The notes under the pieces were generated by a model that made no database searches, was not told the origin of the DNA, and worked only from the letters and a program-made list of their open reading frames with translations. DNA of 25,509 nucleotides, taken from positions 1 to 25,509 of the forward strand of contig CAKPSX010000020.1 in assembly GCA_934184665.1 (NCBI GenBank). The letters are read 5' to 3'. The first letter of the stretch is position 1, and each line of letters begins with the position of its first letter. Origin of the DNA: an uncultured Clostridia bacterium (GTDB taxonomy: Bacteria; Bacillota; Clostridia; TANB77; CAG-508). A program made the translations under genes and the position numbers. This document shows positions 7,550-14,953 of this stretch, one piece after another.

Positions 7550-7576
7550 GTTTGAAAATAATTACAATTTTCAAAC
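7550..7576. repeat. Perfect 10-bp inverted repeat with 7-base loop
   Basis: GTTTGAAAAT and ATTTTCAAAC pair around AATTACA. It overlaps the stop codon of the prepilin peptidase gene and lies in the leader of the aminopeptidase gene. There is no T tract, so it is not a standard terminator. The loop and stem resemble the terminal repeat of the 123-bp elements at 13534 and 14729, which read GTTGAAAAATAATTACATTT. A second small palindrome, AAGGCACATGCCTT, directly abuts it (7536-7549). Confidence 0.6.
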
Positions 7577-8353
7577 TTTCTTATTATACATACCCAATGT
7601 AAAAATTGTCATCAACACTTCTAATAATACTTCAGTTGGTACAAACATGCAAATAAATGTTGCTATTACTATAAATGGTCCAAATGGTATGTATTCGTTT
7701 GATTTTTTTACTCTAAATACTATTAATATTACTCCTAAAATTGCTCCAATTAAAAATGATATTATTGCTATTATTATTATATTGCTTAATCCAAAATATA
7801 ATCCTAATGCTCCCATTAATTTCACATCGCCAAGTCCCATTGCCTCTTTGCCATATATTAAGCCTCCAATTAATGTTATTAATAAAAATATTCCTGCACC
7901 TGCAATCATTCCTAATAACATATCTATTGTTATTGCTACATTTGACATTCCATATAAAAACGCTATTACAACACCTATTTCTGCAATTGTAAGATTTAGT
8001 CTATTTGGAATTATTTGTAGCTTGTAATCTATTGCAAATGCTGACAATAGCAATGGTGTTAATATCAAATATTTTATTAATGTTAAGTTTGATATAAAAC
8101 TATCTTGTATTCCATAATGATATACAAGCATTATATATATTAAAGAGTTTGCTAATATCAGTATATAATTAGGTTTAAATTCCATTTTATATTCTCTTAG
8201 CATATCTTTTGTAAATATTTTTTTATGTCCTGATAATCTATGATTTATTAAGTCAAAAAATTGACCTACTATTAATCCTAATATAGCTATAATTAAATAA
8301 AATCCTATATTTGTTTCATTTATATACATTTTCTTTCTGGTATGGTTTGCCAT
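7571..8353 (-). CDS. A24-family prepilin peptidase-like membrane protease
   Basis: A multi-spanning aspartyl protease of the type IV prepilin peptidase (GxGD) family, which cleaves leader peptides of pilin-like proteins at the inner face of the membrane. Six or more hydrophobic segments are visible. The first catalytic Asp is in LSAFAIDYKLQIIPNRL (near residue 108) and the second in GLGDVKLMGALGLYFG (near 174). The paired CxxC motifs of the cytoplasmic loop found in classical PilD are absent, so this is a cysteine-free variant. No pilin-like gene is in the window. A perfect hairpin covers the ATG at 8353, whose Shine-Dalgarno AGGAGG is only two bases away; an ATG at codon 9 is an alternative start. 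Confidence 0.85.
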   Translation of the reverse strand: MANHTRKKMYINETNIGFYLIIAILGLIVGQFFDLINHRLSGHKKIFTKDMLREYKMEFKPNYILILANSLIYIMLVYHYGIQDSFISNLTLIKYLILTPLLLSAFAIDYKLQIIPNRLNLTIAEIGVVIAFLYGMSNVAITIDMLLGMIAGAGIFLLITLIGGLIYGKEAMGLGDVKLMGALGLYFGLSNIIIIAIISFLIGAILGVILIVFRVKKSNEYIPFGPFIVIATFICMFVPTEVLLEVLMTIFTLGMYNKKV

Positions 8354-8368
8354 ACCCTCCTCTCTTTG

Positions 8369-8866
8369 CTATTTTTCTGTTGTTCTCTTGTATTTTTCTT
8401 TTATTAGATTTTCGATTGGTCTTTTTAACATTGTTATCCAAATATCTTTTTCATCTATTGGTTCAACAAGAATCGTAAACATTTTACATCTGTTTCCACC
8501 TATTACATCTGTAAATATTTGGTCTCCAACAATACCAATGTTTTTCGGATCTTCTTGTAATTTTTTTTGTACTTTTTTAAATCCGCTTTTTAGTGGTTTT
8601 TTAGCAAAGTATTCATATTCTAAATTTAATTCTTTTGCTACTTTTTCTACTTTTTCTTTTTTATTTGAATTAGATAATATATAAAGTTTTATTCCTCTAT
8701 TTTTTAAATCATCTACCCATTTTTTTACATCTTCTTCTAAATTTTTATTATAATCAATTAATGTATTATCTACATCTAATATTAATGCATTTATTTTGTT
8801 TTTATGAAGAAAATCTATGCTTATATCTTTTACACTTTGGAAATGTGCATTTGGATATAGTATCAT
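8369..8866 (-). CDS. yqeG: YqeG-type HAD superfamily phosphatase
   Basis: A small soluble HAD hydrolase of the YqeG group (distantly phosphatidylglycerophosphatase-like). Visible motifs: LDVDNTLI (residues 30-37; nucleophile and acid Asp), ILSNS (motif II, near 64), the lysine in KKPLKSG (motif III) and GDQIFTDVIGG (motif IV, near 114). The length of 165 residues fits. The physiological substrate is not known. It has its own predicted promoter overlapping the end of the upstream transglycosylase gene, and is followed by the prepilin peptidase after 15 bases. Confidence 0.9.
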   Translation of the reverse strand: MILYPNAHFQSVKDISIDFLHKNKINALILDVDNTLIDYNKNLEEDVKKWVDDLKNRGIKLYILSNSNKKEKVEKVAKELNLEYEYFAKKPLKSGFKKVQKKLQEDPKNIGIVGDQIFTDVIGGNRCKMFTILVEPIDEKDIWITMLKRPIENLIKEKYKRTTEK

Positions 8867-8886
8867 TTTGTATCATTCCCTTCTAT

Positions 8887-8915
8887 ATATTAACAATCCT
8901 ATCATATTTTGTCAA
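8887..8915 (-). promoter_or_regulatory. Predicted sigma-A promoter for yqeG and following genes
   Basis: TTGACA (8910-8915), 17 bases, TAATAT (8887-8892) on the minus strand. The -35 box overlaps the stop codon of the lytic transglycosylase gene. It would start a yqeG-prepilin peptidase-aminopeptidase transcript. Confidence 0.75.
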
Positions 8916-9478
8916 CTCTTATTTATTTCTGTATATATTTTATAATCTCTCATTATTTTTCTTACATAAGTATTTGTTTCTTTATATGGTATTTTTTCTA
9001 TATCTGAACCATCTGCTTTAATAATTCCATTTTTTATCCATTTGTCAACATTACCGCTTCCCGCATTATATGCGGCTAATGCAACCTCAATACTCTTATA
9101 TTTTTCTATTAATTCTGATATATATATAGTTCCCAGATTAATATTTACATCTGGTTCTAATATATTTTCTTCTGTAAGTTCTATACCGTTTTTATTAGCA
9201 ATTTCTTCTGCTGTAGGGTACATCAATTGCATTAGACCTTTTGCATTACTTGTAGATACTGCATTGCACTTGAAATTACTCTCTGCTTTTATTAATGCAT
9301 ATATTAGATTTTCGTCTATTTCATATTCACTAGAATATTTGCTAATATATTCTGAATATTGCTTTTTATACATTTGTCTTATTATCAGTTCTTTTAGTCC
9401 AATTGTAAACATTATTATTACAATTAATATAATTATAGCAAATAATACATTTTTATTTTTTCTTGTCTTTTTTGCCAA
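8912..9478 (-). CDS. Membrane-anchored lytic transglycosylase (SLT domain)
   Basis: A peptidoglycan-cleaving enzyme acting outside the membrane. It starts with TTG at 9478 behind GGAGAAAGG; I see no other reasonable start. Residues 12-32 form a single transmembrane anchor after a basic MAKKTRKNKN stretch. The SLT domain covers about 50-185: catalytic Glu in LIYALIKAESNFKCNA, the GLMQLM motif, and AAYNAGSGNVDKWI near the end. The length (188) is normal for the YjbJ/SleB-neighbour type of small soluble-lytic-transglycosylase-like proteins in Firmicutes. It lies 26 bases after polA and is presumably cotranscribed with it. Confidence 0.9.
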   Translation of the reverse strand: MAKKTRKNKNVLFAIIILIVIIMFTIGLKELIIRQMYKKQYSEYISKYSSEYEIDENLIYALIKAESNFKCNAVSTSNAKGLMQLMYPTAEEIANKNGIELTEENILEPDVNINLGTIYISELIEKYKSIEVALAAYNAGSGNVDKWIKNGIIKADGSDIEKIPYKETNTYVRKIMRDYKIYTEINKS

Positions 9479-9504
9479 TTTTCCTTTCTCCTTTATAAGT
9501 AAGT

Positions 9505-12192
9505 TTATTTACAGTCATACCAATTTTTTGCTTCAGATACTTCTGCAATTAATGGTACATTTAATTTTATTGCATTTTCCATACACTCTTTCAAAATATC
9601 TGTAACAGTATCTATTTCATCTAAAGGTGATTCAATCATCATTTCATCATGAACTTGAAGAACAATTTTTGACTTCATTTTTCGATTTTTTAACTCTCTT
9701 AAAACATTTATCATTGCAATTTTCATTATATCTGCTGCTGTTCCTTGTATAGGTGTATTCATTGCTGCTCTTTGTCCAAACTGTCTAACCATATAATTGC
9801 TTGAGTTCAATTCAGGTATATATCTTCTTCTTTTAAATAGTGTTTCAACATAACCTGTTTCTTTGGCATGTTCTACAACATCTTCCATAAATGTTTTTAT
9901 TCCAGAATATTGTTCTAAATATTGCTCAATATATTGTTTTGCCTTATTTCTTGCAATTCCTAATTGACCAGCTAATCCATAATCACTTATTCCATATACA
10001 ATTCCAAAGTTTACAGCTTTTGCATTAGTTCTTTGTTCTTTTGTAACTTCATCTAATGGTGTATTAAAAACCTTTGAAGCAGCTTGTTTGTGTATATCTT
10101 CCCCATTATTAAAAGCTTCTACCATATGTTCATCATTTGAAATATGTGCTAATACTCTTAATTCTATTTGAGAATAATCTGCATCAATATATAAGCAACC
10201 TTTTTCTGGTTTAAATACTTTTCTTAGTCTTTTTCCAAGTTCAAATCTGGTTGGTATATTTTGTAGGTTTGGCTCTGTTGAACTTATTCTGCCAGTTGCT
10301 GTTATTGTTTGATGGAAAAATGAATGTATTCTATGTGTTTTAGGATTTATATATGGTTTTATTCCTTCTACATATGTTGAACTTAATTTCATCAATTGTC
10401 TATATTCCAATATTTTTCCGATAATAGGATGTTTCTTTTCAAGTCTTTCTAAAACATCTACATCTGTAGAATAACCATTTTTTGTTTTTTTCACAACAGG
10501 TAATTTTAGTTTTTCAAATAATATTTCTCCAAGCTGTTTAGTTGAATTTATATTAAATTCTTCACCAGCTAGTTTATATATATTTTGGGTTAAAGTATCT
10601 AATTTCTTTTTGATTTGAGCACCATACTTTTCTAGTTCCTTTGAATCAACTTTCATTCCATTCCATTGCATTTCTGCTAATACTTCTACAGTTGGCATAT
10701 CTATATTGTTAAATAATTCTGTTGCATCTATTTCTTCAAGTTTCTTTTTAGTAACTTCTGCAAGTTGATATATTTCTTGCACATATAGGCAATTTTTCCT
10801 TTTTTGTTCTTCATCATCTTCTTTATCTTCTTTTGTAGTATCAAACAGGCTTGTTTGAGTACCAGCTTCTGTCTTATTGTTCTCTGGGAAGTATTCACTA
10901 TTATCAATATCTAAATAATCTCTTGCCAAAATATCCATTGTATATTTACTTGTAGGATTCAAAATATATGTTGCAACTTTAGCATCATATACCATATTTT
11001 GCATTGTTATTCCTATTTGTTTTAACAATATATAATCTCTTGCCATATCATATCCATATTTTGCTATTTTTTTGTTCTCAAATATATCTTTTAATTGTTC
11101 TTCAAATCCATCATATTTAGATATATAATATATTTTATTTTCATTATATATACTTATTCCTGTTATTTTTTCTTTAATTATAAGTGTTTCATCTGAAACC
11201 TCTTTACTATTTAAAGTATAATATAATTCATCTTTTAACTCTGGAAATTCTGTTGCTTCAATTATATCTAATTTTAATTTTTCTTTATTTACAGGTTGCG
11301 CTTCATTTCTTAAATTAAATCTTTCTATATATCTATTAAATCTTAATTCTTCAAATAGTTTTAATACTTTTTCTTTATTCCATTCTTCTAATTTTATATC
11401 TTCTAATGTATCTTCTAGTGGTACATTTGTGTCTATTTCTCCAAGCTTTCTTGATAATTCAGCTAATTCTTTATTATTAACTATATTTTCTCTTTGTTTG
11501 CCTTTTAAATCGTCTTTACCTAATTTGATTTTTTCATATAATTCACTAACAGAATGATATTTTTGTATTAATGATACTGCTGTTTTAGGACCTATGCCAG
11601 GAACTCCAGGTATATTATCAGATTTATCTCCTTGTAATGCTTTCACTTCTATTAGCTGTTCTGGCTCAAGTCCATACATTTCAATTATTGATTCTCTATT
11701 GTAGTTTTCTGTTTCAGTCTTACCGCTTTTTGTTCTTGGTAATCTTATTGTTATATTGTCACTAGCTAATTGAAATGTATCTCTATCTCCTGAAAGGATT
11801 GTTACATCAAGACCTTGCTTTTCACCATATTTTGCAAGTGTTCCTAAAATGTCATCACCTTCATAACCTTGTTTTTCTATTATGTCAATATTCATTGCTT
11901 TTAATACTTCTTTAATTACAGGCATTTGTTCGGCAAGTTCATCTGGCATTCCATGTCTGTTAGCTTTATATCCATCATATAATTCATGTCTTTTTGTTGG
12001 GCCTCTTAAATCAAATGCCACTGCAATATATTGTGGTTGAATATCCTCTAAAGTTTTAAACAATATTGCCAAAAATCCAAATACCGCATTTGTATATTTT
12101 CCATCTTTTGTTGTAAGCATTTTACTACCCATGATTCCATAAAATGCTCTATTCATTATACTATTACCATCTATCAAAACTAATTTTTCCAA
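9505..12192 (-). CDS. polA: DNA polymerase I
   Basis: Repair and Okazaki-fragment-processing polymerase. Start codon is TTG (12190-12192) after GAGGAG. The 5'-3' exonuclease/flap domain (1-290) has SIMNRAFYG, DLRGPTKRHELYDGYKANR, GYEGDDILG, SGDRDTFQL and GDKSDNIPGVPGIGPKTA. The middle 3'-5' exonuclease-like domain (about 310-490) lacks the Asp-x-Glu catalytic motif, so proofreading is predicted absent, as in Bacillus and Thermus enzymes. The polymerase domain (500-895) has motif A DADYSQIELRVLAH, motif B with KAVNFGIVYG and motif C QVHDEMMIE. Full length at 895 residues. An unknown anchored protein lies directly upstream in the same transcript. Confidence 0.97.
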   Translation of the reverse strand: MEKLVLIDGNSIMNRAFYGIMGSKMLTTKDGKYTNAVFGFLAILFKTLEDIQPQYIAVAFDLRGPTKRHELYDGYKANRHGMPDELAEQMPVIKEVLKAMNIDIIEKQGYEGDDILGTLAKYGEKQGLDVTILSGDRDTFQLASDNITIRLPRTKSGKTETENYNRESIIEMYGLEPEQLIEVKALQGDKSDNIPGVPGIGPKTAVSLIQKYHSVSELYEKIKLGKDDLKGKQRENIVNNKELAELSRKLGEIDTNVPLEDTLEDIKLEEWNKEKVLKLFEELRFNRYIERFNLRNEAQPVNKEKLKLDIIEATEFPELKDELYYTLNSKEVSDETLIIKEKITGISIYNENKIYYISKYDGFEEQLKDIFENKKIAKYGYDMARDYILLKQIGITMQNMVYDAKVATYILNPTSKYTMDILARDYLDIDNSEYFPENNKTEAGTQTSLFDTTKEDKEDDEEQKRKNCLYVQEIYQLAEVTKKKLEEIDATELFNNIDMPTVEVLAEMQWNGMKVDSKELEKYGAQIKKKLDTLTQNIYKLAGEEFNINSTKQLGEILFEKLKLPVVKKTKNGYSTDVDVLERLEKKHPIIGKILEYRQLMKLSSTYVEGIKPYINPKTHRIHSFFHQTITATGRISSTEPNLQNIPTRFELGKRLRKVFKPEKGCLYIDADYSQIELRVLAHISNDEHMVEAFNNGEDIHKQAASKVFNTPLDEVTKEQRTNAKAVNFGIVYGISDYGLAGQLGIARNKAKQYIEQYLEQYSGIKTFMEDVVEHAKETGYVETLFKRRRYIPELNSSNYMVRQFGQRAAMNTPIQGTAADIMKIAMINVLRELKNRKMKSKIVLQVHDEMMIESPLDEIDTVTDILKECMENAIKLNVPLIAEVSEAKNWYDCK

Positions 12193-12227
12193 TTGTATTT
12201 TCTCCTCTTAAAATTCTTTTTAAACTA

Positions 12228-12929
12228 TTAATATACAGCTGTAATTAAATTGTTATAATCTTCATATAAACTATCTTTTATAAATGTTATTTTTTCATCT
12301 TCAACTTTCCATTTTCCTTTATTTTCGGCTAAAAAGTCAATTACTTTTTGTGAATTGTTTAATAAATCAATTATATCATTTAGTGATGTTTCTATTGTTT
12401 TATCATTTTTTTCTTCTTCAAGATTTCCAACAACTTCTTGTTTATAGTAATCTACATAATAATCATCTAAACCTTTTCCGTCTATATATGACATTATTTT
12501 TTCATCTGTTAAAAGATCATAATATTTTTGTTTACAAGTTTCTAGTTTTTCTTTTGTAGCTGATAAATATTCTTTTGTTTCTGTAAATTCTGGACCATCT
12601 TTTTTATAATTTTGTGCTGTTAAACTATTAGATATTCTTCCATCATTTAATATATTAGTAATTTCCATTGCATTATTATAAAAATCAGATACATATTGTT
12701 TATAGGCTGTTTCTACTATAGCATAATCATTTTTTGTTACAACTCTATCTAATCTTTTTTCAATTTCACTTGTGTCCATATTTTCTTCAAAATTTAAAAG
12801 GCCATCTAATTCTTCTATTTCAACATTTAATTTTTCTTCTTGATTTAAATCTTGAAAAACAGCATATCCCAAACCTCCTAGTAAAACTAAAGCTATTATA
12901 ATTATTGTTATAATCATTTTCTTTTTCAT
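12228..12929 (-). CDS. Unknown signal-anchored protein
   Basis: I do not recognise this protein. The start ATG at 12929 is chosen because GGAGG lies eight bases upstream; an ATG at 12944 would overlap that ribosome site. The 233-residue product opens with MKKKMIITIIIIALVLLGGL, one signal-anchor helix ending near residue 22. What follows is acidic and helical by composition (many E, K, L, N; stretches such as EEKLNVEIEELDGLLNFEEN), without cysteine pairs or known motifs, so it is probably an extracytoplasmic helical domain. It sits between queH and polA with gaps of about 35 bases on each side and is likely part of the same transcript. Confidence 0.7.
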   Translation of the reverse strand: MKKKMIITIIIIALVLLGGLGYAVFQDLNQEEKLNVEIEELDGLLNFEENMDTSEIEKRLDRVVTKNDYAIVETAYKQYVSDFYNNAMEITNILNDGRISNSLTAQNYKKDGPEFTETKEYLSATKEKLETCKQKYYDLLTDEKIMSYIDGKGLDDYYVDYYKQEVVGNLEEEKNDKTIETSLNDIIDLLNNSQKVIDFLAENKGKWKVEDEKITFIKDSLYEDYNNLITAVY

Positions 12930-12964
12930 AATCAAATCCTCCATTTTTTATTTATTTAAAATAT

Positions 12965-13519
12965 CTATGCTTCTTTATCTTTCTTAATTTGCTTGCTGTA
13001 TCTATCTTCTTCTGAAAATATGCAGCCGCAGTATTTTTGCATGTATAGTCCGAGCTCTCTAGCTTCTGCTTGTCCTTCTCTAAAGCCAACTCTGAAATCT
13101 CTATATAGGAATTTTAATCCATATTTTTCTGCCATCTCTTCACCTATAGCTTTTAATGCATTATGGTTTTGATATGGACTAATTAATAGTGTTGTAGAAA
13201 TTGTGTCATATCCATTTTCTTTAGCATATTTTGCTGTTTGTTCTAATCTGACTCTATAACAATAGTTTGAACATCTATTATCTAAATCATTTATAACATT
13301 TTTACAAAATTCTCTTAATCCATATTCTTCTTCAAATATAGATTCTACATTTATGCTTTTAGTATATTCTTTTAATGTATCTCTTCTTTGTTTATATTCC
13401 ATATATGGATGAATATTAGGATTATACCAATATACTGTTGGTTCTATTCCTTCTTGTCTTAAGCTTTTTATGCAATATACACTGCAGGGTGCACAGCATG
13501 TGTGTAGTAGTATTTTCAT
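12965..13519 (-). CDS. queH: Epoxyqueuosine reductase QueH
   Basis: QueH converts epoxyqueuosine to queuosine in the tRNA wobble position and is the non-QueG form. The start ATG at 13519 follows GGAGGAG and gives the usual N terminus MKILLHTCCAPCSVYCIKSL, with the CC-x2-C iron-sulfur/metal cysteines at 8, 9 and 12. Additional conserved cysteines are in DNRCSNYCYRVR and KYCGCIFSEEDRY, and the YNPNIHPYMEYKQRRD segment is typical. The length of 184 residues fits. The track-like longer start at 13540 lacks a ribosome site. It follows ruvB, separated by one 123-bp repeat that forms most of its leader. Confidence 0.92.
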   Translation of the reverse strand: MKILLHTCCAPCSVYCIKSLRQEGIEPTVYWYNPNIHPYMEYKQRRDTLKEYTKSINVESIFEEEYGLREFCKNVINDLDNRCSNYCYRVRLEQTAKYAKENGYDTISTTLLISPYQNHNALKAIGEEMAEKYGLKFLYRDFRVGFREGQAEARELGLYMQKYCGCIFSEEDRYSKQIKKDKEA

Positions 13520-13533
13520 ATTCTCCTCCATCT

Positions 13534-13656
13534 GTTGCAAAATAATTACAATTTTGGGCTGCGTCAGCTCTCATTTAAAACGCGGTTACATATCTGTATA
13601 TGTGCCCTTGCCTTTTAAATAAGATCTTCCTTGCCAAAATTTAATTCTTTCGCAAC
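13534..13656 (-). repeat. 123-bp ERIC-like element with terminal inverted repeats, copy 1
   Basis: It begins GTTGCAAAATAATTACAATT and ends with an imperfect inverted copy (…TTCTTTCGCAAC), giving 23-24 bp terminal repeats. It carries an inner hairpin ACATAT-CTGT-ATATGT at 13588-13603. It matches 14729-14851 along its whole length and has the same length. It fills the ruvB-queH gap and ends 14 bases before the queH ATG, just ahead of its ribosome site. No clear target-site duplication is seen. Confidence 0.8.
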
Positions 13657-13679
13657 CATTTCAATCATTTTTTTAAATC

Positions 13680-14693
13680 TTAAATAAATCTAGTTTGGTG
13701 TTCATATCCCAAATGTTCATACGCAGGTTGCATTACCATTCTACCTCTTGGAGTTCTAGTTAAAAATCCTATTTGTATTAAATACGGTTCATATACATCT
13801 TCTATTGTATCTACTTCTTCTCCAATTGAAACTGCAATTGTTTCTATTCCAACAGGTCTGCCCTGATATTGTACAATCATTGTATCTAAGATTTTTCTAT
13901 CTATATCATCTAACCCAAGTTCGTCTATTTCTAGTTGATTTAATGCATGTTTAGCTAATTTCAAATTTATCATTCCATCTCCTAAAACTGATGCATAATC
14001 TCTTACTCTTTTTAATAATCTATTCGCAATTCTTGGTGTGCCTCTTGATCTTCTGGCTATCTCCATTGCTGATTCATCATCTATTTCTACTCCTAATATT
14101 CCAGCTGATCTTTTTATTATTATGCTTAAATTTTCTGGTGAGTATAATTCCAATCTATGTATTATTCCAAACCTATCTCTTAATGGTGTTGTTAAAGAAC
14201 CTGCTTTTGTGGTTGCTCCTATAAGCGTAAACTTAGGCAAGTCTATTCTGATTGATTTTGCACTTGGTCCATTTCCAATTATTATATCTAATGTATAATC
14301 TTCAAGTGCTGGATATAATATTTCTTCTACATTTTTACTTAATCTATGTATTTCATCAATAAATAAAACATCATTTTCTGACAATGTTGTTAATATTGCT
14401 GCTAAATCTCCGGGTTTCTCTATTGCTGGACCTGATGTTACTTTTATATTTGATTTCATTTCATTTGCTATTATATTTGCAATTGTTGTTTTTCCTAAGC
14501 CAGGTGGCCCATAAAATAAACAATGATCAAGTGGCTCATTTCTTTTTTTTGCCGCTTCTATATATATTTTCATGTTTTCTTTTACTTTCTCTTGTCCTAT
14601 ATATTCTTTCAATGTTTGCGGTCTTAATGAATTTTCCATCTTTTCTTCTTGTCTATTTTCCACTTCTGGTTTTAAGCTGAAATTTTCCTCCAT
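13680..14693 (-). CDS. ruvB: Holliday junction branch migration helicase RuvB
   Basis: AAA+ motor that drives branch migration with RuvA during recombination. RPQTLKEYIGQEKVKENMKI opens the conserved part; Walker A is FYGPPGLGKTT (near 63-73), Walker B is VLFIDEIHRLS (near 110), sensor 1 is IGATTKAGSLTTPLRDRFG with the arginine finger. The C-terminal winged helix contains DRKILDTMI, GRPVGIETIA and the TPRGR motif. Length 337 is normal. The ATG at 14693 has AGGAAGG 13 bases upstream, a rather long spacing. Its neighbour RuvA is not in the window; spoIIQ lies upstream behind a terminator, and a 123-bp repeat occupies its leader. Confidence 0.97.
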   Translation of the reverse strand: MEENFSLKPEVENRQEEKMENSLRPQTLKEYIGQEKVKENMKIYIEAAKKRNEPLDHCLFYGPPGLGKTTIANIIANEMKSNIKVTSGPAIEKPGDLAAILTTLSENDVLFIDEIHRLSKNVEEILYPALEDYTLDIIIGNGPSAKSIRIDLPKFTLIGATTKAGSLTTPLRDRFGIIHRLELYSPENLSIIIKRSAGILGVEIDDESAMEIARRSRGTPRIANRLLKRVRDYASVLGDGMINLKLAKHALNQLEIDELGLDDIDRKILDTMIVQYQGRPVGIETIAVSIGEEVDTIEDVYEPYLIQIGFLTRTPRGRMVMQPAYEHLGYEHQTRFI

Positions 14694-14728
14694 TTTTTAT
14701 TACATTCCTTCCTAAAGGCACAAACACT

Positions 14729-14851
14729 GTTGAAAAATAATTACATTTTGGACTGTGTCAGATTTCATTTAAAACGCGGTTACATACAACTCGTATGCGC
14801 CCTTGCCTTTTTTATAAAATCTTCCTTGCCAAAATTTAATTCTTTTTCAAC
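14729..14851 (-). repeat. 123-bp ERIC-like element with terminal inverted repeats, copy 2
   Basis: It starts GTTGAAAAATAATTACATTT and ends …TTCTTTTTCAAC, giving 23-bp terminal inverted repeats with two mismatches. An inner hairpin CATAC-AACTC-GTATG is at 14783-14797. Relative to copy 1, the fifth terminal pair changes from C-G to A-T and an inner stem pair from T-A to C-G, both preserving pairing. It lies in the ruvB leader, 35 bases before the start codon. Confidence 0.8.
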
Positions 14852-14885
14852 ATTATCATAATCCTTTTGTATATTTTACTAAAAA

Positions 14886-14917
14886 TGAAAAAAAATAGCA
14901 AGGAAATCTTGCTATTT
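14886..14917 (-). terminator. Rho-independent terminator of the sporulation cluster
   Basis: On the minus strand AAATAGCAAG (14908-14917) pairs with CTTGCTATTT (14893-14902) around a 5-base loop, followed by eight T. It begins 36 bases after the spoIIQ stop and separates sporulation genes from ruvB. No convincing ruvB promoter was found in the short gap to the repeat. Confidence 0.9.
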
Positions 14918-14953
14918 CTATAACATTTTGTAAACTTCTATAACAGAGAAATA

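Noticed and set aside
7550..7576. 10-bp hairpin as a terminator of the prepilin peptidase gene
   Set aside because: No T tract follows it on either strand within a suitable distance on the coding side; it looks related to the repeat ends instead.
7548..8027. 159-residue plus-strand ORF rich in Ile, Asn and Pro
   Set aside because: Antisense shadow of the transmembrane segments of the prepilin peptidase; no ribosome site, and composition is the complement of hydrophobic codons.
9042..9605. 187-residue plus-strand ORF
   Set aside because: Covers the lytic transglycosylase and the end of polA in antisense; both minus-strand genes have full motifs.
13534..14851. The two 123-bp repeats as a CRISPR array or an insertion sequence
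   Set aside because: Two copies separated by a whole gene, with no regular spacing, no spacers, no transposase and no target duplication.
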